Positions 1 to 5,297 of a stretch of DNA of 5,297 nt are shown here, in pieces. How positions within the stretch are numbered: position 1 is the first letter of the stretch; each line of letters opens with the position of its first letter. A model generated the notes under the pieces. The model ran no database searches and was not told the origin of the DNA. It was given only the letters and a program-made list of their open reading frames with translations. The position numbers and the translations under genes are program-made. The DNA comes from Pseudarthrobacter sp. (GTDB lineage Bacteria > Actinomycetota > Actinomycetes > Actinomycetales > Micrococcaceae): NCBI GenBank assembly GCA_013362385.1, contig JABFWC010000253.1, forward strand, positions 1-5,297, read 5' to 3'.

Positions 1-368
1 TGGCCGCCCTGGGCACCCACCGATTGGCCGATCTGCTCGCGGATCTCGTCCCACAGCGTTTCCGTTTTGGGGGCGGCAAAGGCCTGCAGCTGGAGGCTGG
101 AGCCATTGAGGTCCAGCGTGACGGCGACCACGCGCTGCGTTGCTTCCTCCACTTCAAGGCGGAGTTGCAGGCCCTCACTGGGCGTGATCAGGAGGGCGCC
201 GAGATCCACGAAGCCATCGCGGCTGGTAATTTCGGCCTCGTCGAAGGGGCCGTCCTGGCGGCGTGTGCCCTTGGCGGCGGCATCTTCGCCGGCCTCGGCA
301 AGCGTCAGCTCCTCAGCCTGCTCAGCCGGTTCTTCCTTCTTTGCTTTCCTGCCGAACCCAAAGACCAT
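1..368 (-). CDS. DUF3710 family protein (5' part, runs off the window)
   Basis: The reading frame starts at ATG 366-368 and stays open to the left edge, giving the first 122 residues of a protein that continues outside the window. It begins MVFGFGRKAKKEE. A charged, Glu/Ala-rich low-complexity stretch covers about residues 8-38, followed by GPFDEAE (40-46) and a region of short alternating hydrophobic segments (VDLGALLI, LQLRLEV, VVAVTLDL, LQLQAFAAPK). The charged N-terminus followed by G-P-F/Y/W-D is what I recall of DUF3710, an actinobacterial family of unknown function usually encoded just downstream of dut, as here. There is no signal peptide or membrane segment in the visible part, so it is probably cytoplasmic. 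The start is fixed by an AAGGAG ribosome-binding site six bases upstream. It lies 107 bases after the dut stop on the same strand, so co-transcription with dut is possible, but the gap contains stem-loops. The family call rests on recognition and context only. Confidence 0.8.
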   Translation of the reverse strand, partial: MVFGFGRKAKKEEPAEQAEELTLAEAGEDAAAKGTRRQDGPFDEAEITSRDGFVDLGALLITPSEGLQLRLEVEEATQRVVAVTLDLNGSSLQLQAFAAPKTETLWDEIREQIGQSVGAQGG

Positions 369-374
369 GGGTGA

Positions 375-380
375 CTCCTT
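375..380 (-). promoter_or_regulatory. Ribosome-binding site of the DUF3710 gene
   Basis: AAGGAG on the minus strand, six bases before ATG 366-368. It fixes that start. Confidence 0.8.
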
Positions 381-405
381 AATTCTGAAATGTGCCAGTT
401 CTGAA

Positions 406-461
406 TTCCTGCCGGCAGGAACCTTGCCGGTCCCGCCGTCGTGCATGCTGGCGTGGCAAGG
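406..461 (-). repeat. Two adjacent stem-loops between dut and the DUF3710 gene
   Basis: Two inverted repeats abut. Positions 406-421 are a perfect 16-bp palindrome (TTCCTGCCGGCAGGAA). Immediately next to it, 422-428 (CCTTGCC) pairs perfectly with 455-461 (GGCAAGG) around a 26-base interior that itself contains CGCC/GGCG and the palindrome GCATGC. On the transcribed minus strand the long stem comes first, then the palindrome, then the DUF3710 ribosome-binding site about 26 bases later. Neither stem is followed by a T-run. They could act as a dut terminator or processing site, or the palindrome could be an operator for the DUF3710 gene. The pairing is seen directly; the role is inferred. Confidence 0.5.
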
Positions 462-475
462 GGCGCAGCCGGGGG

Positions 476-959
476 TCAGGCTCCGGGAACGGTGAATCCG
501 CCGGTGGAGCCAAAGCCGCCCGTCCCCCGCACGGACCCGCTCAATTCGCTGACAGGAATGAACTGGGCATGCTCCACCCGCTGGATGACCATCTGGGCAA
601 TTCTATCGCCGCGGCGCAGCTCGATCGGCTGGGAGGAATCTGTGTTCAGCAAGGTGACTGAAATTTCGCCCCGGTAGCCGGCATCCACCGTCCCGGGCGC
701 GTTGACAATAGTCAGCCCGTGTTTGGTGGCCAGGCCGGACCGGGGGTGGATCAAGGCCACGAAGCCCTCGGGGAGGGCGATGGCGACACCTGTCGGTACA
801 AGTTTGCGTTCCCCCGGCAGCAGCACAACGTCCTCACGCGTAGGACGGGGCCTCCAGTTCCGGATCCAGCATTTTCAGCTGCACCTGCAGGGTGGGTGCG
901 CCGGGGGCCGGGGAGGGTGCGTCCGGGACAAGGGCTACTGTGGCGGGATGATCAGTCAC
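476..959 (-). pseudogene. dut: dUTP diphosphatase (dUTPase), broken by a frameshifting internal deletion
   Basis: Intact dUTPase is a homotrimeric cytoplasmic enzyme that hydrolyses dUTP to dUMP and pyrophosphate, keeping uracil out of DNA and supplying dUMP for thymidylate synthesis. Here the gene is in two frames. The first frame starts at GTG 957-959 (VTDHPATVALV...), includes the typical first strand ([18 protein letters not shown]) and stops at TGA 834-836. The second frame resumes as [12 protein letters not shown] from 838 and runs to the stop at 476-478. It retains motif II (HPRSGLA), motif III with the catalytic Asp and Tyr ([13 protein letters not shown]), motif IV (GDRIAQ) and the Gly-rich motif V ([11 protein letters not shown]). 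Motif I (G-D-A-G-x-D-L), expected between PSYA and the RED/EDV segment, is absent. About 12 codons are replaced by one base, so roughly 35 nt are missing. The rest shows no decay, pointing to a very recent lesion or a sequence error. An internal GTG at 824-826 would give only a 116-residue fragment lacking motif I. An alternative GTG start lies at 963-965. Confidence 0.88.
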
Positions 960-1083
960 AGTCACTCACTCTAACCCGCGCCCCCAAATCGGTCCTAGGA
1001 AGGCCGGTCGGCGGCCCCGGACCCAAAGCGGAGCGGCATTGCCCCAAGGTGAAATAGCGCGCCAAAAATGGAAAGCTTGGCGT
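960..1083. promoter_or_regulatory. Divergent intergenic region between dut and the DUF3093 gene
   Basis: This 124-base gap must hold the promoters of both leftward dut and rightward DUF3093. On the minus strand TAGAGT (973-968) resembles a -10 box and would start transcription at about 959-961, essentially at the dut GTG. This would be a leaderless transcript, a type common in actinobacteria; no good -35 is visible. The hexamer AGTCAC is tandemly repeated at 954-959 and 960-965, creating two in-frame GTG starts. Other symmetric elements are TCCTAGGA (993-1000) and a 5-bp stem GGCCG/CGGCC (1002-1006 with 1012-1016). I see no convincing promoter for the DUF3093 gene. Confidence 0.35.
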
Positions 1084-1572
1084 ATGCCCGAATCAAGCCC
1101 GTCCGCAGCAGTTCCCAGCACGCCGTCCGCAGGGGCGCCTGTTGCCTACCGGGAGAAGTTGTGGCCCAACACCTGGATCTGGATCATCGCAGCGGGTGTC
1201 TCCGCAGCCGGAATCCTGGTGTTCGCACCCATCAGCATGGCGGCGGGGTACACCGCGGCCGCCGTGCTCTTCGTCATTATCGCCGTCCTCCTGGTGGTTT
1301 CCACCCCCGCCATCACCGTGACTGAGGACTCCCTTACCGTAGGCCGGGCCACCATCGAGCGTAAATTCGTCGGCGAAGTGCAGCAGTTCCGTTCGGACGA
1401 AGCGACGGCCGAGCGCGGGACGCGGCTGAACGGCCTGGCATACATGTGCATCCGCGGCTGGATCGACCCCGTGGTCAAGATCGAGATCACCGATCCCGCC
1501 GACCGCACCCCCTATTGGCTGGCTTCCACCCGCCACCCGGAGCAGCTGACAGCAGCGCTCGCGCGGCGCTGA
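1084..1572 (+). CDS. DUF3093 family membrane protein
   Basis: This encodes a 162-residue protein starting MPESSPSAAVPS. A Ser/Pro/Ala-rich N-terminal tail (residues 1-19) is followed by the family-typical YREKLWPNTW (22-31). Two adjacent hydrophobic segments (about 31-48 and 54-73) form a probable membrane hairpin. The remainder is a soluble domain rich in beta-strand patterns, with ITVTEDSLTVGRATIERKF and GWIDPVVKIEITDP-type segments, ending in a short Arg pair. YRE-x-LW followed by two membrane helices is what I recognise as DUF3093, an actinobacterial family of unknown function commonly found beside dut, as here. No enzymatic residues are apparent. ATG 1084 was chosen because homologous-looking sequence begins after it and a weak GGAAAG (1070-1075) sits eight bases upstream. 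The frame is open back to TTG 1039, but that extension looks non-coding. ATG 1068 is in another frame. Confidence 0.82.
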   Translation: MPESSPSAAVPSTPSAGAPVAYREKLWPNTWIWIIAAGVSAAGILVFAPISMAAGYTAAAVLFVIIAVLLVVSTPAITVTEDSLTVGRATIERKFVGEVQQFRSDEATAERGTRLNGLAYMCIRGWIDPVVKIEITDPADRTPYWLASTRHPEQLTAALARR

Positions 1573-1692
1573 AAGCCTGCCGCTGGAGCCAGGCAAGCCG
1601 CGGATCCGGCGGAAAATCACGGCGCGCCCTGCCCCTTGAGCCAAATCCGCCCGCTCGGGTGGCAGAGTTTCGATTGATAGTAATGCCAGGGT

Positions 1693-1697
1693 GGAGG
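1693..1697 (+). promoter_or_regulatory. Ribosome-binding site of sepH
   Basis: GGAGG six bases before ATG 1704-1706. It selects this start over the in-frame upstream ATG at 1683, which has no such sequence before it. Confidence 0.85.
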
Positions 1698-1703
1698 ATT
1701 TGT

Positions 1704-3035
1704 ATGCAGGATCTACGGCTTGTAGGCGTGCACGACGACGGGACGCATCTCCTGTTGAGCGGGGCCGGCGGCGAGATGTTCCAGCTGCCGATCGACGAGG
1801 CCCTCCGGACGGCCAGCCGGACCACGGCCAAGCCGCGGGCTGAGCGGCCCGCCATTCCCATGTCGCCGCGCGACATCCAGGCGCGGATCCGTGCCGGAGC
1901 CACCGCGGCCGACGTCGCTGAACTGTCCGGACTGCCGCTGGCCAAGGTGGAACGGTACGAGGGTCCCGTCCTGGCCGAGCGCGAGTACGTTGCCCAACAG
2001 GCGCGCAAAGTGGAAGTCGCGGCGCCCTCCCCCGGCCACGACATCTACCGGTCCGCCTTCGGCGACAGCCCGGCCACCCTTGACGATATGGTGGCGCACC
2101 GGCTTTCCGCCCACGGCATCGACCCGGCCACCGTGGAGTGGGACTCCTGGCGGCGCCAGGACGGCACGTGGACGGTCTCGGCGAGCTTCGAGGCCAAGTC
2201 CGGCGGAAACCCCGGCATTGGCGAGGAACCGCCCGCCCTGTGGACGTTCAACCCGGCCCGCAAGTCGCTGCAGAACACCAACCGGTGGGCGCAGCAGCTC
2301 AGCGAACTTGAACCCCTCGACGGCCCGGTACCCGCCCGCCGCCACACGGCGGTGTCAGAACGGCCCTTTGACTTCGAAAAAGACGCGGACACGGCGAAAG
2401 CTTCACCCTCCGGGCAGCAAGGTCCGCCGCAGGCTCCCGGAAAGGAAGCCGACGGCCTGCTGGACATGCTCCGGTCGCGGCGGGGCCAGCGCCTTGGTGT
2501 GGACGAGGATTCGGACGACGCCCTTGCACTGCTCCTGACCCATGGCGTGCCCGCCGCCCACCCCCGGCCCTCCGAGGTTGTTGCCGAACCGGAGGAGCAG
2601 GATCCGGAACCGCAGGACGAAAAGAGTGATGCCCCCGCCGCGCAGGGTGATTCGTTCATCCGGCGCCGCGACGCCCGGCCCTCGATGCTGTCCCGGCTCA
2701 GCCTCCTTCCGCCGCACCGGGACGTTGGGGATGACGCGTTGAGGCTGCACGACGGCGTCAGCACGGATACGAGGGAAATCACCATTGCCGCGTCCCCGCT
2801 GAAACCGTCCGGCTCCGTACCCGGGGCAGGAAACGGGGCTTCGGGCGCCGGGCTGGATGAGCTGCTGGGCAGCAACCAGCGGCGCCCCGCCAAGCCGGAG
2901 GACCCTTCCCCCAACACTTCTTCCGCCAGTACCGGGCAGCTGCCCGAGACGGAGGCGCCGGAACGGCCCGCCCGGCCGAAGCGCTCCAGTGTGCCGTCCT
3001 GGGATGAGATAGTCTTCGGTACCCGGAGCGACTAG
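1704..3035 (+). CDS. sepH: Septation protein SepH
   Basis: This 443-residue cytoplasmic protein matches SepH, the actinobacterial cell-division factor that in Streptomyces and Mycobacterium binds FtsZ directly and promotes its assembly into filaments. The N-terminal DUF3071 domain begins MQDLRLVGVHDDGTHLLL. It includes a helix-turn-helix-like segment at about residues 54-85 (SPRDIQARIRAGATAADVAE... to KVERYEGP), a region required for FtsZ interaction in the family. The domain continues to roughly residue 210 with a Trp-rich part (VEWDSWRRQDGTW, PALWTFNP, NRWAQQL). Residues ~215-420 are Pro/Glu/Asp/Ser-rich, low in hydrophobics and probably disordered. The C-terminal tail PSWDEIVFGTRSD (431-443) is the short conserved motif I associate with SepH. 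Start and stop are clear. It follows the DUF3093 gene by 131 bases, with no overlap, and probably has its own promoter. Nothing suggests damage. It may be annotated elsewhere as a DUF3071 protein. Confidence 0.92.
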   Translation: MQDLRLVGVHDDGTHLLLSGAGGEMFQLPIDEALRTASRTTAKPRAERPAIPMSPRDIQARIRAGATAADVAELSGLPLAKVERYEGPVLAEREYVAQQARKVEVAAPSPGHDIYRSAFGDSPATLDDMVAHRLSAHGIDPATVEWDSWRRQDGTWTVSASFEAKSGGNPGIGEEPPALWTFNPARKSLQNTNRWAQQLSELEPLDGPVPARRHTAVSERPFDFEKDADTAKASPSGQQGPPQAPGKEADGLLDMLRSRRGQRLGVDEDSDDALALLLTHGVPAAHPRPSEVVAEPEEQDPEPQDEKSDAPAAQGDSFIRRRDARPSMLSRLSLLPPHRDVGDDALRLHDGVSTDTREITIAASPLKPSGSVPGAGNGASGAGLDELLGSNQRRPAKPEDPSPNTSSASTGQLPETEAPERPARPKRSSVPSWDEIVFGTRSD

Positions 3036-3043
3036 AAGGTACC

Positions 3044-3080
3044 CCTGGCACTCTGCCTAACCGCCCGGTCAGGTGCTAGG
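3044..3080 (+). terminator. Possible stem-loop after sepH
   Basis: CCTGGCAC (3044-3051) can pair with GTGCTAGG (3073-3080) through eight positions including one G-U wobble, with a 21-base loop. It begins nine bases after the sepH stop and has no following T-run. Its right arm overlaps TG-C-TAGGCT (3074-3082), which could instead be an extended -10 for the next gene. Terminator and promoter readings are both weak. Confidence 0.25.
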
Positions 3081-3100
3081 CTCCGACGCAGTATTCCTTG

Positions 3101-3118
3101 ACGGCCGGCTTCAGGCCG
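3101..3118 (+). promoter_or_regulatory. Small hairpin in the leader of the reductase-fold gene
   Basis: ACGGCC (3101-3106) and GGCCGT (3113-3118) are perfect 6-bp arms around a six-base loop, ending eight bases before the AGGAGG ribosome-binding site. In a transcript beginning upstream it would form a leader hairpin next to the ribosome-binding site without sequestering it. A regulatory role is speculative. Confidence 0.25.
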
Positions 3119-3126
3119 TGACCACT

Positions 3127-3132
3127 AGGAGG
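3127..3132 (+). promoter_or_regulatory. Ribosome-binding site of the reductase-fold gene
   Basis: A perfect AGGAGG six bases before GTG 3139-3141. It makes GTG the start rather than upstream in-frame codons. Confidence 0.88.
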
Positions 3133-3138
3133 TCCGCA

Positions 3139-3744
3139 GTGCCGCATACCACCTGCCACATGTCGATCTCCCTGGACGGATTCGTCGCCGGCCCGGACCA
3201 GAGCCGCGAGAACCCCTTGGGCCGACGCGGGATGGAGCTGCACGGCTGGCACATCGGTGATCCACGGGCCAACGACGCCGACAAGGCCGCAAACGAATGG
3301 CTCATGCGGCCGCGGGGCGCGTACGTGATGGGCCGCAACATGTACGGCCCAGTCCGCGGCGAGTGGGACGAGGAATGGAGCGGGTGGTGGGGACCGGAAC
3401 CGCCGTATCACGCACCGGTGTTTGTGCTGACCCATTTCCCGCACGAGCCCATCCGCATGGAGGGCGGGACGACCTTCCACTTTGTCACGGGAGGATTCGA
3501 CGCCGCTTACGCCGCCGCATCCGACGCCGCCGGGAATAATGGCGTGGACATCGCAGGCGGGGCCTCCACCGTTCGGCAAGCCTTGGCGGCTGGCGTGATT
3601 GACGAACTCACCCTCGACATCGCACCGGTCCTGCTCGGTTCGGGTGAGCGGATTTTTGACGGGACTGAATCCTTCGACTTCGAGCCCGTCGAGGTGCTCC
3701 ACTCCCCGCTGGCCACGCACATCCGCTACCGCCGGATCAGCTGA
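3139..3744 (+). CDS. Dihydrofolate reductase family protein (RibD C-terminal domain)
   Basis: This 201-residue cytoplasmic protein starts at GTG. It matches the RibD-C/DHFR-like superfamily: first strand and loop CHMSISLDGFVAGPD (6-20), VMGRNMYGP (63-71), FVLTHFPHEP (95-104), a glycine-pair dinucleotide-binding turn IAGGAST (138-144) and the hallmark IDELTLDIAPVLLGSGERIF (154-173). The length is normal for stand-alone members. These enzymes are presumed NAD(P)H-dependent reductases. The substrate cannot be read from the sequence, and most stand-alone members are uncharacterised; they are neither the folate-pathway DHFR (FolA) nor the full RibD deaminase-reductase. The gene lies 103 bases after sepH with its own strong ribosome-binding site, so it is probably an independent unit and not functionally linked to division. 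It is convergent with the HNH gene, 50 bases between stops. There are no signs of damage. Confidence 0.88.
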   Translation: MPHTTCHMSISLDGFVAGPDQSRENPLGRRGMELHGWHIGDPRANDADKAANEWLMRPRGAYVMGRNMYGPVRGEWDEEWSGWWGPEPPYHAPVFVLTHFPHEPIRMEGGTTFHFVTGGFDAAYAAASDAAGNNGVDIAGGASTVRQALAAGVIDELTLDIAPVLLGSGERIFDGTESFDFEPVEVLHSPLATHIRYRRIS

Positions 3745-3749
3745 CTGCA

Positions 3750-3785
3750 ACGTCGCGCCCCGGGAAGTGTGCAGCGGCGCGACGT
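3750..3785. terminator. Probable bidirectional terminator hairpin
   Basis: ACGTCGCGCC (3750-3759) and GGCGCGACGT (3776-3785) are perfect 10-bp inverted arms around a 16-base loop. They lie exactly in the 50-base gap between the convergent stops at 3744 and 3795. The strong GC stem could stop transcription from both sides. There is no T-run on either side, so it is not a classical intrinsic terminator. Confidence 0.65.
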
Positions 3786-3794
3786 CCATGGTGC

Positions 3795-5225
3795 CTAGCG
3801 CGATAAGGCAAGATGCTCCAGGAGGGCTTCCTCGAGCAGGCTTCGTTCCGCAGCCAGGACGCCGGGTGGCCACCAGGGTGGTTCCCAGTCCTGGTGTTCG
3901 GAGGTGTAGTGGCGGCCGGTGGGTGAGGTCCAGCCGGGTGGTTCGTTCTTGGTCGCCGGGGTGGGTGTCCAGCCGGTGGTGTGGCGGAGCCTGTGGTGTT
4001 TGCGGCAGGGCTGCCCGAGGTTGCTGATCCCGGTGCTGCCGCCGTTGTGCCAGGCGAGGAGGTGGTCGGCGTCGTTGTCGAGGGAGTTGTTGCTGCGCAC
4101 CGGGAACGGGCATTTAACGTCCCGCAGCATCAACCAGGACCGCATCGCCTTGGTGAGCCGGTAGCTGGTCCGGCCGATCTCCAGCGGCGCCCCGTCCCGC
4201 GGATCCACCAGCACCCGGTAAAACGAGCCGGCGCCGTTAGCGACCAGCTGCCGGGCCATCGACGCCGGGATCGGCCCGTACCCGTCCAGCATCGCCGGCT
4301 CGTCGCTCAATCCCAGCAGCGAGGGCACCGGGACCGTGACCAGGACCTGCGCCCGGATCCGCGAGGACGGCCCAGTATCTCCACCGCCGTCCGCGCCGGC
4401 AGCCCCGCTTGCGGTGCCGCTGCCCAGGACCGCGTCGGCGAAGGTGTCGGCGCGGAGCTGGGGCATGCTGCGGGTCTCGTCGGGGCCCTGCATGCTCCGG
4501 GCGATCGCGGTGAGCCGGTTCCACCCTGCCAGCGCCTCGTGCGCGGGCAGGTGCGCGGAGAGCCAGGCCATGCCGTCTTGGTCCGGCCGGTACTCCATCC
4601 GGCGGTCCGCCACGGATTTGGCGTGGCGGGTTTCGATGCTCCCGGCGTGGTGGCGTTCCCGCCAGGTGCGGGCCTTGGCCTTGAACCGGTGCGCCGGCAT
4701 CTGCCCCACCCGACACCCCCGTGCCGGATTTACAGCGTCCGGGTCCAAAAAATGCCCCTCCAGTGCGGCGGCCCCGGCGGCGTCAAGCCCGGCCGTTTCG
4801 TCGACCATGACCAGGGCGTGCTGCCACGACAACACCCCGGTTTCCAACGCAGCCAGGGTTAGTGGCAGCGTCGCGGCCAGGGCGTGCGAGGCGGCCAGGA
4901 ACGACGACGCGGCCCGCGGCCCCAGGGCCAGCACAGACCCGATCTCCGCGGCGACGGCCATCTCCTGCGCCTGCACCGGCGCACCCGGCGGAGCAATCGC
5001 ATGGGCGCTGTCCGAGTACGTCACCGCGGCCTTCGCCTTCAACCCAGCGAACCCCGCCTCCACCTCCCGCGCCCCGGCAAGAATATCCAGGCACCCGTCA
5101 GCCAACCCCGCCAACGGATCAGCCCCAGAAAACGGCTCCGAACCACACCCCTCCACCTCGGCATGAAGCACAGCAAGGGCAGCACGGACGTCCTCAAACG
5201 CCTGAACCACCGCCACTTTCCCCAT
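3795..5225 (-). CDS. DUF222 and HNH endonuclease domain protein
   Basis: This is a 476-residue protein. The long Ala/Leu-rich helical N-terminal part (about residues 30-340) is DUF222; recognisable pieces are GFAGLKAKAA, ALETGVLSWQHALVMVDETAGL and DGMAWLSAHLPAHEAL. Gly/Ala linker residues fall around 275-290. The C-terminal HNH domain contains C372-PFP, D387-H388 (NDADHLLAW), N402 and C407-RKHH. The D-H, N and H positions expected for metal-dependent DNA cleavage are present. The usual pattern, as I recall it, is C-x-F-P-G-C, with the second Cys serving as a zinc ligand; here it reads C-P-F-P-V-R, so one probable ligand is Arg377. Such proteins (the 13E12 repeat family in Mycobacterium tuberculosis) occur in many copies in actinobacterial genomes and their function is unknown. 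ATG 5225 is the first possible start, with an in-frame stop two codons upstream. No good ribosome-binding site precedes it, so a slightly later GTG is possible. Confidence 0.9.
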   Translation of the reverse strand: MGKVAVVQAFEDVRAALAVLHAEVEGCGSEPFSGADPLAGLADGCLDILAGAREVEAGFAGLKAKAAVTYSDSAHAIAPPGAPVQAQEMAVAAEIGSVLALGPRAASSFLAASHALAATLPLTLAALETGVLSWQHALVMVDETAGLDAAGAAALEGHFLDPDAVNPARGCRVGQMPAHRFKAKARTWRERHHAGSIETRHAKSVADRRMEYRPDQDGMAWLSAHLPAHEALAGWNRLTAIARSMQGPDETRSMPQLRADTFADAVLGSGTASGAAGADGGGDTGPSSRIRAQVLVTVPVPSLLGLSDEPAMLDGYGPIPASMARQLVANGAGSFYRVLVDPRDGAPLEIGRTSYRLTKAMRSWLMLRDVKCPFPVRSNNSLDNDADHLLAWHNGGSTGISNLGQPCRKHHRLRHTTGWTPTPATKNEPPGWTSPTGRHYTSEHQDWEPPWWPPGVLAAERSLLEEALLEHLALSR

Positions 5226-5297
5226 GAATCAATCATCAGGGGAGGGTCTGACATTGTGGCGAGCGGCCGCCGTCGTCATTAAAGCCCGGCCCCAATC
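5226..5297 (-). promoter_or_regulatory. Upstream region of the HNH gene (cut by the window edge)
   Basis: On the minus strand TTTAAT (5283-5278) resembles a -10 box and would start transcription at about 5270. The matching -35 would lie outside the window. No strong ribosome-binding site is seen before ATG 5225. A short GATGATTGATTC stretch directly precedes the start. Confidence 0.2.

Noticed and set aside
1446..1703. N-terminal extension of the sepH frame back into the DUF3093 gene
   Set aside because: The SepH family start (MQDLRLVG) and a GGAGG at the right distance fix ATG 1704. The extension overlaps DUF3093 out of frame and looks non-coding.
1573..1703. A small DUF4193-type gene, which I recalled may occur near sepH and dut in relatives
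   Set aside because: No frame in this 131-base gap, or in the 960-1083 gap, is long enough or has the Cys-rich tail expected. I am not certain the gene is usual at this spot.
2045..2917. A 290-codon leftward open frame opposite sepH
   Set aside because: The translation is Ser/Arg/Pro-rich with no recognisable domain, and it lies fully opposite a clear SepH coding region.
3098..3126. TTGACG at 3098-3103 as a -35 box for the reductase-fold gene
   Set aside because: At the 17-base spacing the sequence is ACCACT, which does not resemble a -10 box and lies against the ribosome-binding site.
3076..4113. A 345-codon leftward open frame across the oxidoreductase and the HNH 3' end
   Set aside because: It spans two genes and a hairpin and has no domain-like segments; it is a high-GC shadow.
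4237..5094. Several long open frames on both strands across the HNH gene
   Set aside because: They are high-GC shadow frames with biased, low-complexity translations. The 3795-5225 frame alone shows conserved domain motifs.
3795..5225. A homing endonuclease or defence system built on the HNH protein
   Set aside because: DUF222/HNH proteins are common multicopy chromosomal genes in actinobacteria. There is no intron, intein boundary, methylase or partner gene beside it, and the nearby dut lesion has no visible mechanistic link to it.

Overview
The window is high-GC actinobacterial chromosome. The gene set (SepH, DUF3093, DUF3710, a trimeric-type dUTPase and a DUF222/HNH protein) and the protein sequences look most like Micrococcaceae such as Arthrobacter or Pseudarthrobacter. 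This assignment comes from recognising families and was not tested by a search. It reads as core chromosome next to one accessory-type gene. There are no tRNAs, rRNAs, CRISPR arrays or recognisable insertion sequences.

Layout. Positions 1-959 are read leftward: the dUTPase locus (dut), then the start of a DUF3710 gene that runs off the left edge. A 124-base divergent gap follows. Positions 1084-3744 are read rightward: a DUF3093 membrane protein, the cell-division protein SepH, and a small RibD-C/dihydrofolate-reductase-fold oxidoreductase. Positions 3795-5225 are read leftward: a DUF222/HNH-endonuclease-type protein convergent with the oxidoreductase, with a perfect 10-bp inverted repeat in the 50-base gap between them.

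The main finding is that dut is broken. Its first 41 codons and its last ~120 codons are both well preserved but lie in different frames. About 35 nt are missing at the junction (around 836-841), and these would encode the Gly-Asp-Ala-Gly-x-Asp-Leu motif I. Either this strain has lost this dUTPase recently or the sequence carries a local deletion artefact. Other observations are tandem stem-loops between dut and DUF3710, and a Cys-to-Arg replacement at a probable zinc ligand of the HNH protein.

Functionally the window combines nucleotide-pool sanitation (dut, apparently lost), cell division (sepH drives FtsZ assembly in relatives), two conserved actinobacterial proteins of unknown function, one uncharacterised reductase-fold enzyme and one multicopy-family HNH protein. 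I do not see a multi-gene defence or mobile system.
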